Shown in pieces: positions 34,534 to 42,407 of a stretch of DNA of 64,000 bases. Position numbers and translations under genes: made by a program. The stretch lies in NCBI GenBank assembly GCA_049889095.1, contig JBLJFK010000001.1; one strand, 5' to 3'. Below the pieces are notes generated by a model that saw only the letters and a program-made list of their open reading frames with translations, was not told the DNA's origin and made no database searches. The DNA comes from Ewingella sp049889095 (GTDB taxonomy: Bacteria; Pseudomonadota; Gammaproteobacteria; Enterobacterales; Enterobacteriaceae). Every line of letters begins with the position of its first letter. The first letter of the stretch is position 1.

Positions 34534-36449
34534 TGACGACTATGTTCGTTTTTACCCCGGTGTCACTGCTTACCCTGGCGCTGGCTCTCTGGCTGCTGAG
34601 CGGTGCGGTGAGCTGGCTGGTGGCTGCTTTCGCCCGTCTGAGCAGCCTGATTTCCGGCGCAGGAGGCATGCTGGCCTGTCTGGTGACGATAATTGCCGCT
34701 TTCCAGATACTCCAGGATGGTCCTGTACACATCATCCCCTTGCCGGCGCTCCATTACTCCGCTGAATTCAGTCCGCTGAACGGCTTGCTGCTGCTGGCGA
34801 TGTCAGTGCCGGCGCTACTTTGCAGCCTGTACGCCTGCGCATGGCTCAGGGGTGTGGATCAGCGCAAACGCGCGCGCACCGGCCTGTTGTGTAACCTGCT
34901 AATGGCCGCGCTGACAGCGGCGGCAATATCAGCCAGCGCCGTTGAACTGATCCTGATGATGGAGCTGGCGGCGCTATGCGCCTACTTCCTGATTGTGCAG
35001 AGCGACGATGCAAAAAGCCGTCGCGCCGGTTTGAACCAGTTCTTATCTGGCCGTCTCGGCACGACCTGCCTGATTCTGGCCTTTGCCCTGCTGCATCACA
35101 CCAGCGGGAGTGTGAATTTTGAGGTGCTGCGTCATACCGAATTTACGGCAGGTGTGAAGTCAGTCGCCTTTCTGCTGGCACTGACCGGTTTCGGGCTCTA
35201 CGCCGGAATGATTCCGCTGCATGGCTGGGTGCCGCAGTCTCACTCCAGCGCACCGGCTCATGCCGCCGCGCTGTTCTCTGGCGCATTGATGAAAGTCGCC
35301 ATTATTGGCATCGTGAAAATCGGTCTGGATCTGCTCGGCGCACCGCCACTCTGGTGGGGGGTTGTGGTTCTGCTCCTGGCGATGCTGACCGCGTTTATTG
35401 GTGGGCTTTATGCGCTGATGGAGCACGATATCCGCCGTCTGCTGGCCTATCACACGCTGGAAAACGTCGGAATTATTCTGCTTGGCGTTGGCGGTGCGAT
35501 GGTTGGCGTGGCGCTGGATCTGCCGGTGCTGGCCTCCCTCGCGCTGCTGGCAGGATTGTTCCATCTTTTCAACCACGGGCTGTTCAAAACCTCGCTATTC
35601 CTCGGTGCCGGTGAAATCGAAATGCAGACCGGTATTAAGGATATGGAAAAACTCGGCGGGATTGCGCGCCTGATGCCCTGGACCGCCGTGGCGATGCTGA
35701 TTGCGCTGATGTCGATGGCGGCACTGCCGCCGCTGAACGGTTTTGCCAGCGAATGGCTGTTGTATCAGTCGTTGTTCCAGCTCAGCAGCAGTCAGGTATT
35801 TATTGCGCGTCTGCTTGGGCCGCTGCTGGCGGTCGGTTTGGCACTGACCGGAGCGCTGGCGCTGATGTGTATTAGCAAAGTGTTCGGGGTCACTTTTCTC
35901 GGTGCACCGCGCAGCCCAGCCGCTGCGAACGCCGCACCGGCACCGCTGGCGATGACGCTAGGCAGCCTGCTGCTGGCGCTGCTGTGCGTGATTTGTGGCA
36001 TCGCATCACCGTGGATCATTCCGCATTTCTCCGCCGTTGCCGCCTCGGTGCTTGCTTCTACGTTGAACCTGCCGGTCATGCCGTTTGCACAACACGGCAT
36101 CGTGTTTTCCACCACCTCTGCCGTGTCTGCGCCAATGATTGCCCTGCTGCTGCTGGCGATGCCGTTACTGCCGTGGCTGATAGCCAGCCTGTTGCGCGCA
36201 AGCCGCCCGCCAAACCGCCTGCGCGGTGACGCCTGGGCCTGCGGCTACGGACATTCTGCGGACATGGTGGTGACCGCCACCGGTTTCGCCCAGCCGCTGC
36301 GCATCATGTTTGCGCCGCTGTACCGGCTGCGTGTCTGGGCCACCCCTGCCGCGCTGGTTGCCGCCCTGCATCAGGGCTGGTTGGGGGTATTCTGCCGTCG
36401 TCTGGCTTTCATCGAACTGGCCGTGCTGCTGGTTGTGGCTTTTGCCTGA
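34533..36449 (+). CDS. hycC: FHL membrane subunit HycC (NuoL-like)
   Basis: 638 residues, about 16 membrane segments, of the complex I antiporter-like family. Key signatures: GLYAGMIPLHGWVPQSHSSAPAHAAALFSG, MEHDIRRLLAYHTLENVGIILLG, LFHLFNHGLFKTSLFLGAGEIE with the Lys and His of the half-channels, and AALPPLNGFASEWLLYQS. It anchors FHL to the membrane and may move protons. The frame extends upstream inside hycB, but ATG 34533 (TAATG overlap) is the start by homology and coupling. The protein is 30 residues longer than in E. coli. Confidence 0.95.
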   Translation: MTTMFVFTPVSLLTLALALWLLSGAVSWLVAAFARLSSLISGAGGMLACLVTIIAAFQILQDGPVHIIPLPALHYSAEFSPLNGLLLLAMSVPALLCSLYACAWLRGVDQRKRARTGLLCNLLMAALTAAAISASAVELILMMELAALCAYFLIVQSDDAKSRRAGLNQFLSGRLGTTCLILAFALLHHTSGSVNFEVLRHTEFTAGVKSVAFLLALTGFGLYAGMIPLHGWVPQSHSSAPAHAAALFSGALMKVAIIGIVKIGLDLLGAPPLWWGVVVLLLAMLTAFIGGLYALMEHDIRRLLAYHTLENVGIILLGVGGAMVGVALDLPVLASLALLAGLFHLFNHGLFKTSLFLGAGEIEMQTGIKDMEKLGGIARLMPWTAVAMLIALMSMAALPPLNGFASEWLLYQSLFQLSSSQVFIARLLGPLLAVGLALTGALALMCISKVFGVTFLGAPRSPAAANAAPAPLAMTLGSLLLALLCVICGIASPWIIPHFSAVAASVLASTLNLPVMPFAQHGIVFSTTSAVSAPMIALLLLAMPLLPWLIASLLRASRPPNRLRGDAWACGYGHSADMVVTATGFAQPLRIMFAPLYRLRVWATPAALVAALHQGWLGVFCRRLAFIELAVLLVVAFA

Positions 36450-36459
36450 GGAACTGAAC

Positions 36460-37425
36460 ATGAATTTCCCCGTTTTTTATGAAGAGCTGCTGGTCAGTTC
36501 ACTGTGGCCACTGGCGCTGATTCAGGCACTGGCACTGCTGGCCATTGCGCCGCTGTTTGCCGGCTTCAGCCGCGTGATGCGCGCCCGTATGCACAACCGA
36601 CAGGGACCGGGCGTGTTACAGGAATATCGCGACATCGCCAAATTATTAACGCGTCAGAGCGTGGCTCCGGCAGCGTCCGGCAAAGCCTTTCGCAGTATGC
36701 CTTATCTGCTGACCGGCGGATTACTGGTGATCGCTACCGCCCTGCCGATGGTCACCCTAGCGTCGCCGATGGGCGCAGCCGGTGATCTGATCACCGTCAT
36801 TTATCTGTTCGCCGTGGTGCGTTTCGTGTTTGTCATCGCCGGTCTGGATACCGGCAGTCCGTTCACCGGCATCGGTGCCAGCCGCGAAGCGGTGCTCGGT
36901 GTGCTGGTTGAGCCTATTTTGCTGCTCGGTCTGTGGGTGGCGGCGCTGGTTGCCGGTTCGACCTCACTTGGCGCGATTTCCACCCGCGTGCTGCACTGGC
37001 CCGTGTCGTCTTCCTTAACGTTAATTCTGGCAGGTCTGGCCTGCGCCTTCGCCACCTATATCGAGATGGGCAAGCTGCCGTTTGATATGGCAGAAGCCGA
37101 ACAGGAGTTGCAGGAAGGCCCGCTGACCGAATATTCCGGTGCCGCGCTGGGCGTGCTGAAAATGGGTATAAGCCTGAAGCAGTTGGTGGTGTTGCAGTTG
37201 TTCCTCGGCCTGTTTTTCCCGTTCGGGCTGGCGGAGCACATCACCCCGCTGACGTTACTGACCGCCGTGGTGCTGTGCCTGCTGAAACTGCTGATTGCCG
37301 TTTTCCTGGTGGCATTGATCGAAAATAGCGTCGCCCGTCTGCGCTTTCTTAAAACGTCCCGCACCACCTGGGCAGGCTTCGGGCTGGCGTTTCTGGCGCT
37401 GGTTTCCTGGTGGGTCGCAGGCTGA
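36460..37425 (+). CDS. hycD: FHL membrane subunit HycD (NuoH-like)
   Basis: 321 residues with about eight membrane segments. It links the soluble arm to the membrane arm. Conserved: RMHNRQGPGVLQEYRDIAKLL, GLDTGSPFTGIGASREAVLGVLVEPILLLGLW, EMGKLPFDMAEAEQELQEGPLTEYSGAALG with the acidic residues of the quinone-chamber-like region, and LIENSVARLRF. ATG 36460 follows a GAGG that overlaps the hycC stop. It is 14 residues longer than E. coli HycD at the N-terminus. Confidence 0.95.
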   Translation: MNFPVFYEELLVSSLWPLALIQALALLAIAPLFAGFSRVMRARMHNRQGPGVLQEYRDIAKLLTRQSVAPAASGKAFRSMPYLLTGGLLVIATALPMVTLASPMGAAGDLITVIYLFAVVRFVFVIAGLDTGSPFTGIGASREAVLGVLVEPILLLGLWVAALVAGSTSLGAISTRVLHWPVSSSLTLILAGLACAFATYIEMGKLPFDMAEAEQELQEGPLTEYSGAALGVLKMGISLKQLVVLQLFLGLFFPFGLAEHITPLTLLTAVVLCLLKLLIAVFLVALIENSVARLRFLKTSRTTWAGFGLAFLALVSWWVAG

Positions 37426-37469
37426 CCTGACATTTTTCTTGTCCCGCTGCGGTGGGAAGAGGCTTTGTA

Positions 37470-39194
37470 ATGAGTGATTTAAATACCGCGTTAAACCAAA
37501 ATCCGGTCGGTAAACATTATCTGGCGGCGCTGGTGAAGCAGTTCCCGTCAGCGATTTTAGGCAGCGAATGGCAGACCGACACGCAGGCGACGGTGACTAT
37601 CAAACTGAACGCCCTGCCGGAAGTGGTCGAGTGGCTGTATTACCAGCAGGGAGGCTGGCTGTCAGTGGTATTTGGCAATGATGAGCGCACGCTGTGCGGC
37701 AACTACGCGCTGTATTACGTGCTGTCGATGGAACAAGGCGTGAAGTGCTGGATCACCGTGCGCGCCGACGTGGATCCCGTTTCGCTGGAATTCCCTTCGG
37801 TCACGCCGCGCGTGCCGGCGGCAGTCTGGGGCGAACGCGAAGTCCGCGACATGTACGGTCTGCGCCCAGTGGGGTTGCCGGATGAGCGCCGCTTGGTGCT
37901 GCCCGATGACTGGCCTGACGATTTGTATCCGCTGCGCAAGGATTCAATGGATTACCGTCAGCGCCCTGCGCCGACTACCGACGAGGAGACCTATCCGTTT
38001 ATTTCCGAGGCCAAAGAAGGCAGCAAAATTGTGCCGATTGGCCCGCTGCACGTCACGTCTGACGAGCCCGGACACTTCCGTCTGTTCGTCGACGGCGAAG
38101 ACATTATCGACGCAGATTACCGCCTGTTTTACGTGCATCGTGGCATGGAAAAACTGGCTGAAACGCGCATGGGTTATAACGAAGTGACGTTCTTGTCGGA
38201 TCGCGTCTGCGGCATCTGCGGCTTTACCCACAGCGTGGCCTACACCTCATCGGTAGAAAATGCGATGGGGATTGTGGTACCGGAACGTGCGCAGATGATC
38301 CGCTCGATTCTGTTGGAAGTAGAACGCCTGCACAGCCACCTGCTGAACCTTGGGCTGGCCTGCCATTTCGTTGGGTTTGACTCCGGCTTTATGCAGTTTT
38401 TCCGCGTACGTGAGCAGTCCATGAAAATGGCCGAAATTCTCACCGGCGCGCGTAAAACCTACGGTATGAATCTGATTGGCGGTATGCGTCGCGACATCCT
38501 GAAAGATGACATGATCGCAACGATTGCGCTGGCGGGCAGCATGCGCCGTGACCTGCATGAGTTGGTGGATATTCTGCTCAGCACGCCGAATACCGAACAG
38601 CGCAGCGTTGGTGTCGGTATTCTCGACCCGCAGGTGGCACGCGATTTCAGCAACGTTGGTCCCATGGTGCGCGGCAGTGGCCATCGCCGCGACATGCGCC
38701 AGGATCATCCTTACGCCGGGTACGCCAGGTTACCGTTCGAGCTTTACAGCGAAACCGGTAACGACGTTTATTCCCGCCTGAAAGTACGCATCCACGAAGT
38801 TTTTAACTCATTGAATATGATTGAGTTCGGCCTGCAAAGCTTGCCAGGCGGCCCGCTGGCGGTAGAAGGCTTTACTTATATTCCGCACCGCTTCGCGCTG
38901 GGCTTTGCCGAAGCACCACGCGGCGACGACATTCACTGGAGCATGACCGGCGATAACCAGAAGCTGTTCCGCTGGCGCTGCCGTGCAGCAACCTACGCCA
39001 ACTGGCCGACGCTGCGCTATATGCTGCGCGGCAATACCGTGTCCGACGCACCGCTGATCATCGGCAGCCTCGATCCTTGTTATTCCTGCACCGATCGCAT
39101 GACGGTGGTCGATGTGCGGAAGAAAACGACCATCGTAGTGCCCTACAAAGAGATCGAACGTTACGGCATTGAACGTAAAAATTCACCGCTTTAA
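37470..39194 (+). CDS. hycE: Hydrogenase 3 large subunit HycE
   Basis: 574 residues. Residues 1-160 are NuoC-like (ERRLVLPDDWPDDLYPLRKDS), the rest NuoD-like. The [NiFe] ligands are in RVCGICGFTHS and DPCYSCTDR. Processing by HycI is expected just after Arg in CTDRM, removing about 32 residues that end YGIERKNSPL. The frame opens at GTG 37452, but ATG 37470 has AGAGG upstream and fits homologues. It catalyses H2 production from electrons delivered by HycG. Confidence 0.96.
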   Translation: MSDLNTALNQNPVGKHYLAALVKQFPSAILGSEWQTDTQATVTIKLNALPEVVEWLYYQQGGWLSVVFGNDERTLCGNYALYYVLSMEQGVKCWITVRADVDPVSLEFPSVTPRVPAAVWGEREVRDMYGLRPVGLPDERRLVLPDDWPDDLYPLRKDSMDYRQRPAPTTDEETYPFISEAKEGSKIVPIGPLHVTSDEPGHFRLFVDGEDIIDADYRLFYVHRGMEKLAETRMGYNEVTFLSDRVCGICGFTHSVAYTSSVENAMGIVVPERAQMIRSILLEVERLHSHLLNLGLACHFVGFDSGFMQFFRVREQSMKMAEILTGARKTYGMNLIGGMRRDILKDDMIATIALAGSMRRDLHELVDILLSTPNTEQRSVGVGILDPQVARDFSNVGPMVRGSGHRRDMRQDHPYAGYARLPFELYSETGNDVYSRLKVRIHEVFNSLNMIEFGLQSLPGGPLAVEGFTYIPHRFALGFAEAPRGDDIHWSMTGDNQKLFRWRCRAATYANWPTLRYMLRGNTVSDAPLIIGSLDPCYSCTDRMTVVDVRKKTTIVVPYKEIERYGIERKNSPL

Positions 39195-39207
39195 GGAACC
39201 GCTCATC

Positions 39208-39765
39208 ATGCTGAAACTGATTAAGAAAGTGCTAAAAACCGGCACGGCAACGGTGGCCTATCCGTTCAAACCGCTGGATCTGGCACCTAACTTTCGCGGC
39301 AAACCGCACTATACGGCGCAGCAGTGCATCGCCTGCGGGGCCTGCGCCAACGCCTGTCCCTCCAACGCACTGACCATGACCACGGCGGAAGACGGCGAAA
39401 GTCTCCGCTGGTCGCTGTTTTTAGGTCGCTGCATTTTCTGCGCCCGCTGCGAAGAAGTCTGTCCGACGGCGGCAATTAAACTCTCGCAAGAGTTCGAACT
39501 GGCCGTGTGGCGCAAAGAAGACCTGTACGAAACCGCCGATTTTCCCGTCTGCCATTGCCGTGAATGCGGTAAACCTTACGCCGTACAAAAGGAAATCGAT
39601 TTCGCGCTCAGCCTGTTGCAGGAAAACGGCGCGCTGAGCGAGCGTCAGGTGACCGACCGCCGGGCACAGTATGAAACCTGTCCGACATGCAAAAAAATGC
39701 ACTGCCTTGCATCCACCGACCGTATTGATATCGGCCGTCATATGTCCACGGAGACACAGCTATGA
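39208..39765 (+). CDS. hycF: FHL iron-sulfur subunit HycF (NuoI-like)
   Basis: 185 residues. Two [4Fe-4S] motifs CIACGACANACP and CIFCARCEEVCP; further CxxC pairs in VCHCRECGKPY and CPTCKKMHC likely bind zinc. It passes electrons between HycB and HycG. ATG 39208 has AAGGA upstream, 13 bases beyond hycE. It overlaps hycG by four bases (ATGA). Confidence 0.95.
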   Translation: MLKLIKKVLKTGTATVAYPFKPLDLAPNFRGKPHYTAQQCIACGACANACPSNALTMTTAEDGESLRWSLFLGRCIFCARCEEVCPTAAIKLSQEFELAVWRKEDLYETADFPVCHCRECGKPYAVQKEIDFALSLLQENGALSERQVTDRRAQYETCPTCKKMHCLASTDRIDIGRHMSTETQL

Positions 39766-40559
39766 GCCAGACGCTGATCGGCCCGCGTGACGAAAATGGC
39801 TTGCCGGTACCCGTCACTATTGACGAAAGCATTGCCAAACTGAAATCCACCCTGCTCACTAGCATCCGCCGTTCCGCCTATGTCTACCGCGTAGACTGCG
39901 GCGGCTGCAACGGTTGTGAAATTGAGATTTTCGCCGCAATTTCACCGCTGTTCGATGCCGAACGCTTTGGTATTAAAGTCGTGCCGTCGCCGCGTCACGC
40001 CGACATTTTGCTGTTCACCGGTGCCGTCACCCGTGCCATGCGCGTGCCCGCGCTGCGTGCCTGGGATTCTGCACCGGATCCGAAAATTTGCATTTCCTAC
40101 GGTGCCTGCGGCAACAGCGGCGGTATCTTCCACGACCTTTACTGCGTATGGGGCGGCACCGACAAAATCGTTCCGGTTGATGTGTATATTCCGGGTTGCC
40201 CGCCGACCCCTGCCGCCACGATTTACGGCTTCGCGATGGCGCTCGGCCTGCTGGATCAAAAAATCAAAGGTCAGCAGCACGATGAAGCGGCAGCGGTTCC
40301 GGCGGCGTTACTGCACCCCGAGCTGCCACAGCCGCTGCGTGTCTTGCTCGATCGCGAAGCGCGCCGCATGGCCGGTTATCGCTATGGCCGCCAGATTGCC
40401 GACCAATTTATGCAGTTGGTCGCCGCACCCGGCCTGCAACCGGTCGAACAGCGCGTGTCGGCGTATCTCGACGAGCAAGGGGATATGCGGCTCAACGAAA
40501 TTGTCGGCAACCTGCAACAGATTTATCAGCAGGTGCTGCGCGGGGAGGTGCATCTGTGA
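39762..40559 (+). CDS. hycG: Hydrogenase 3 small subunit HycG (NuoB-like)
   Basis: 265 residues. Proximal cluster ligands in VDCGGCNGCEIEI, YGACGNSGG and DVYIPGCPPTPAATI; it supplies electrons to the NiFe centre of HycE. C-terminal part (DEQGDMRLNEIVGNLQQIYQQ) matches FHL small subunits. It overlaps hycF (ATGA) and hycH (TGATG). Confidence 0.95.
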   Translation: MSQTLIGPRDENGLPVPVTIDESIAKLKSTLLTSIRRSAYVYRVDCGGCNGCEIEIFAAISPLFDAERFGIKVVPSPRHADILLFTGAVTRAMRVPALRAWDSAPDPKICISYGACGNSGGIFHDLYCVWGGTDKIVPVDVYIPGCPPTPAATIYGFAMALGLLDQKIKGQQHDEAAAVPAALLHPELPQPLRVLLDREARRMAGYRYGRQIADQFMQLVAAPGLQPVEQRVSAYLDEQGDMRLNEIVGNLQQIYQQVLRGEVHL

Positions 40560-41038
40560 TGGCTTCCGCTAACGACCAGCGTTATGCCCGGCATCAGAAG
40601 CCAGCGGGCAGCGCGTACGATAAGAATAAAGTGATTTTCTATTCGCTGAGCAGCAAGTTTGTCGACGAGAAAAGCGCGCAGAAACGCAGCTCACAACAAG
40701 TAAAGGAGGTGATTTATTACAGTCTGGCGATCGGCCATCACCTTGGGGTGATCGACTGCCTGAAATCCCGCCTCGAATGCCCGCTCAACGCCTACCGGCA
40801 GTGGGTTGACTGCCTGCCGGAAAATAGCGTTGCACATCGGAAATTGGCCGGTGTACAACGCTTTGGCGAAATAAATATCGACAGCAGCCACACGCATTGT
40901 CTGGCGCTGGCGCTGCGCGACGCCCGTGAACATATGAACGCGGAGCAACAGGGTTGGAGCGACACGCTTATCGCCCTGCTCCAGCAAATCGAAAACGACC
41001 CCGCCATGTACCTGATGGTCAGGAGATACGATGCCTGA
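40559..41038 (+). CDS. hycH: Formate hydrogenlyase maturation protein HycH
   Basis: 159 residues, 23 longer than E. coli HycH because of an N-terminal extension (MASANDQRYARHQKPAGSAY). The conserved part begins KVIFYSLSSKFVDE; IYYSLAIGHHLGVIDC and FGEINIDSSH are typical, and MYLMVRRYDA ends it. HycH is needed for HycE maturation, in an unclear way. It overlaps hycI by eight bases. Confidence 0.93.
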   Translation: MASANDQRYARHQKPAGSAYDKNKVIFYSLSSKFVDEKSAQKRSSQQVKEVIYYSLAIGHHLGVIDCLKSRLECPLNAYRQWVDCLPENSVAHRKLAGVQRFGEINIDSSHTHCLALALRDAREHMNAEQQGWSDTLIALLQQIENDPAMYLMVRRYDA

Positions 41039-41516
41039 TACCCCTTCCCGCTACGCCCTGTTGTGCGTCGGTAACAGCATGATGGGTGACGACGGTGCCG
41101 GCCCGAGGCTGGCAGAACTGTGCGCAGAACAACCGCTGACCGGTTGGACGGTGGTTGACGGCGGTGCCGCACCGGAAAACGACATCGGTTTTTTGCGCCA
41201 ACTGCGGCCGGAACATCTGGTGATTGTCGATGCCACCGATATGGGCCTGACACCCGGAGAGATGCGCATTATCGACGAAAATGACATCGGTGAGATGTTC
41301 ATGATGACCACCCATAATTTGCCGCTCACGTTCCTGATCCAGCAACTACGTGAAGACATCCCGCAAATCACGTTTGTCGGTATCCAGCCGGATGTCGTGG
41401 CGTTTTACTACCCGATGAGCCCGGTGGTGGAACAGGCGGTTTGCCATTTACATCAGATTTTACCTTTGCTTGAAACCGGGCTGGGTATTGCTCTTTTTGA
41501 TGCGGACATAGCCTGA
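41031..41516 (+). CDS. hycI: Hydrogenase 3 maturation protease HycI
   Basis: 161 residues. The nickel-sensing residues of the HycI/HybD family appear as GNSMMGDDGAG (Asp), VIVDATDMGL (Asp), and MTTHNLPLTFL (His). It removes the HycE C-terminal peptide once nickel is inserted. It is last in the hycA-I series. Confidence 0.94.
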   Translation: MPDTPSRYALLCVGNSMMGDDGAGPRLAELCAEQPLTGWTVVDGGAAPENDIGFLRQLRPEHLVIVDATDMGLTPGEMRIIDENDIGEMFMMTTHNLPLTFLIQQLREDIPQITFVGIQPDVVAFYYPMSPVVEQAVCHLHQILPLLETGLGIALFDADIA

Positions 41517-41524
41517 CAACGGCT

Positions 41525-41542
41525 TTCGACACAACTGTCGAA
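41525..41542. promoter_or_regulatory. Candidate FhlA site upstream of hydN
   Basis: TTCGACA-CAAC-TGTCGAA is a perfect 7-bp inverted repeat. It is about 105 bases upstream of the sigma-54-like promoter and of the same form as the 33697 site. Confidence 0.6.
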
Positions 41543-41644
41543 GCGGTGACGACACGGACATGACGTCAGCGATGAATTTCGTCACTGCGAAAAAATATCA
41601 AGCTAACCATTTGAATATAAATACTAAAAATAAATAACCAGAAC

Positions 41645-41660
41645 TGGCACGTTTTATGTA
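41645..41660 (+). promoter_or_regulatory. Sigma-54-like promoter of hydN-fdhF
   Basis: TGGCACGTTTTATGTA resembles the hycA promoter (TGGCACGCTTTATGCT), but the -12 dinucleotide is GT instead of GC. The spacing GG-N10-GT is kept. Confidence 0.6.
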
Positions 41661-41699
41661 TAGCCAGTAGCTGACAACGTTTAAAACTGAACACAGAGA

Positions 41700-41824
41700 T
41701 CCCCCAACGTCATTGACGTTGCAGGAAGGCGGCAAGCGAAAGCGTCCCGATGAGCTGACATGAATCAGTTATTCGGGCGAGTGAGTACAGCCAGCACACC
41801 TGCGGCGTCAAGGACGAAGGGGAT
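41700..41824 (+). repeat. ERIC element in hydN leader
   Basis: It contains GTTGCAGGAAGGCGGCAAGC, GATGAGCTGACATGAATCAG, GAGTGAGTACAGCCAGCACA and CGTCAAGGACGAAGGGGA, in consensus order. It ends 14 bases before hydN, exactly as the copy before hycB. Confidence 0.85.
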
Positions 41825-41838
41825 TTGGAGAGTTAAGT

Positions 41839-42384
41839 ATGAACCGGTTTATTATCGCCGACCCCAAAAAATGTATCGGCTGTCGTACCTGTGAAATTGC
41901 CTGCGTGATGGCACACAGTGAATCGCAGGATATTTCACTGCTCAATGCCGCCACTTTCGCGCCGCGCTTGCATGTGATCAAAGGCGTCAATCTTAGCACC
42001 GCCGTAATGTGCCGCCAGTGTGAAGATGCGCCCTGCGCCAACGTTTGTCCGAACGGTGCTATTAGCCGCGTCGGCGACCGCGTGCAGGTCATGCAGGAAC
42101 GCTGCATCGGCTGCAAAACCTGCGTCGTTGCCTGCCCTTACGGCGCAATGGAAGTCGTCACCAAACCAATTTTCCGCCAGAACGGCGCGGCCATGACTGC
42201 CACCTCTGACAAAGCCGAAGCGCATAAATGCGACCTGTGCCACACCCGTGCCGGCGGCCCGGCCTGTATGGAAATCTGCCCGACCAAGGCGCTGTTCGCC
42301 ATTGACCGTAATCACTTACAGGAAATGAACGCAGAAAAACGCCGCCGCGCTGCGCTCGATAGCACCTCACCCCTGCTGTTTTAA
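41839..42384 (+). CDS. hydN: Ferredoxin-like protein HydN
   Basis: 181 residues with four [4Fe-4S] Cys sets: CIGCRTCEIAC, CRQCEDAPCANVCP, CIGCKTCVVACP, and CDLCHTRAGGPACMEICP. HydN is needed for normal FdhF activity and electron flow in E. coli. It is similar to HycB (common duplication). Here it directly precedes fdhF, 23 bases away. RBS GGAG precedes ATG 41839. Confidence 0.95.
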   Translation: MNRFIIADPKKCIGCRTCEIACVMAHSESQDISLLNAATFAPRLHVIKGVNLSTAVMCRQCEDAPCANVCPNGAISRVGDRVQVMQERCIGCKTCVVACPYGAMEVVTKPIFRQNGAAMTATSDKAEAHKCDLCHTRAGGPACMEICPTKALFAIDRNHLQEMNAEKRRRAALDSTSPLLF

Positions 42385-42407
42385 CCTCGGAGAGAGGAAG
42401 GAAGAAC

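Larger units (their letters stand above)
41517..41838. other. Control region hycI / hydN
   Basis: 320 bases holding an FhlA-like palindrome (41525-41542), a sigma-54-like promoter (41645-41660) and an ERIC element (41700-41824). No gene. Confidence 0.75.

Noticed and set aside
37452..37470. GTG start six codons upstream for hycE
   Set aside because: ATG 37470 has a better-spaced AGAGG and agrees with homologues.
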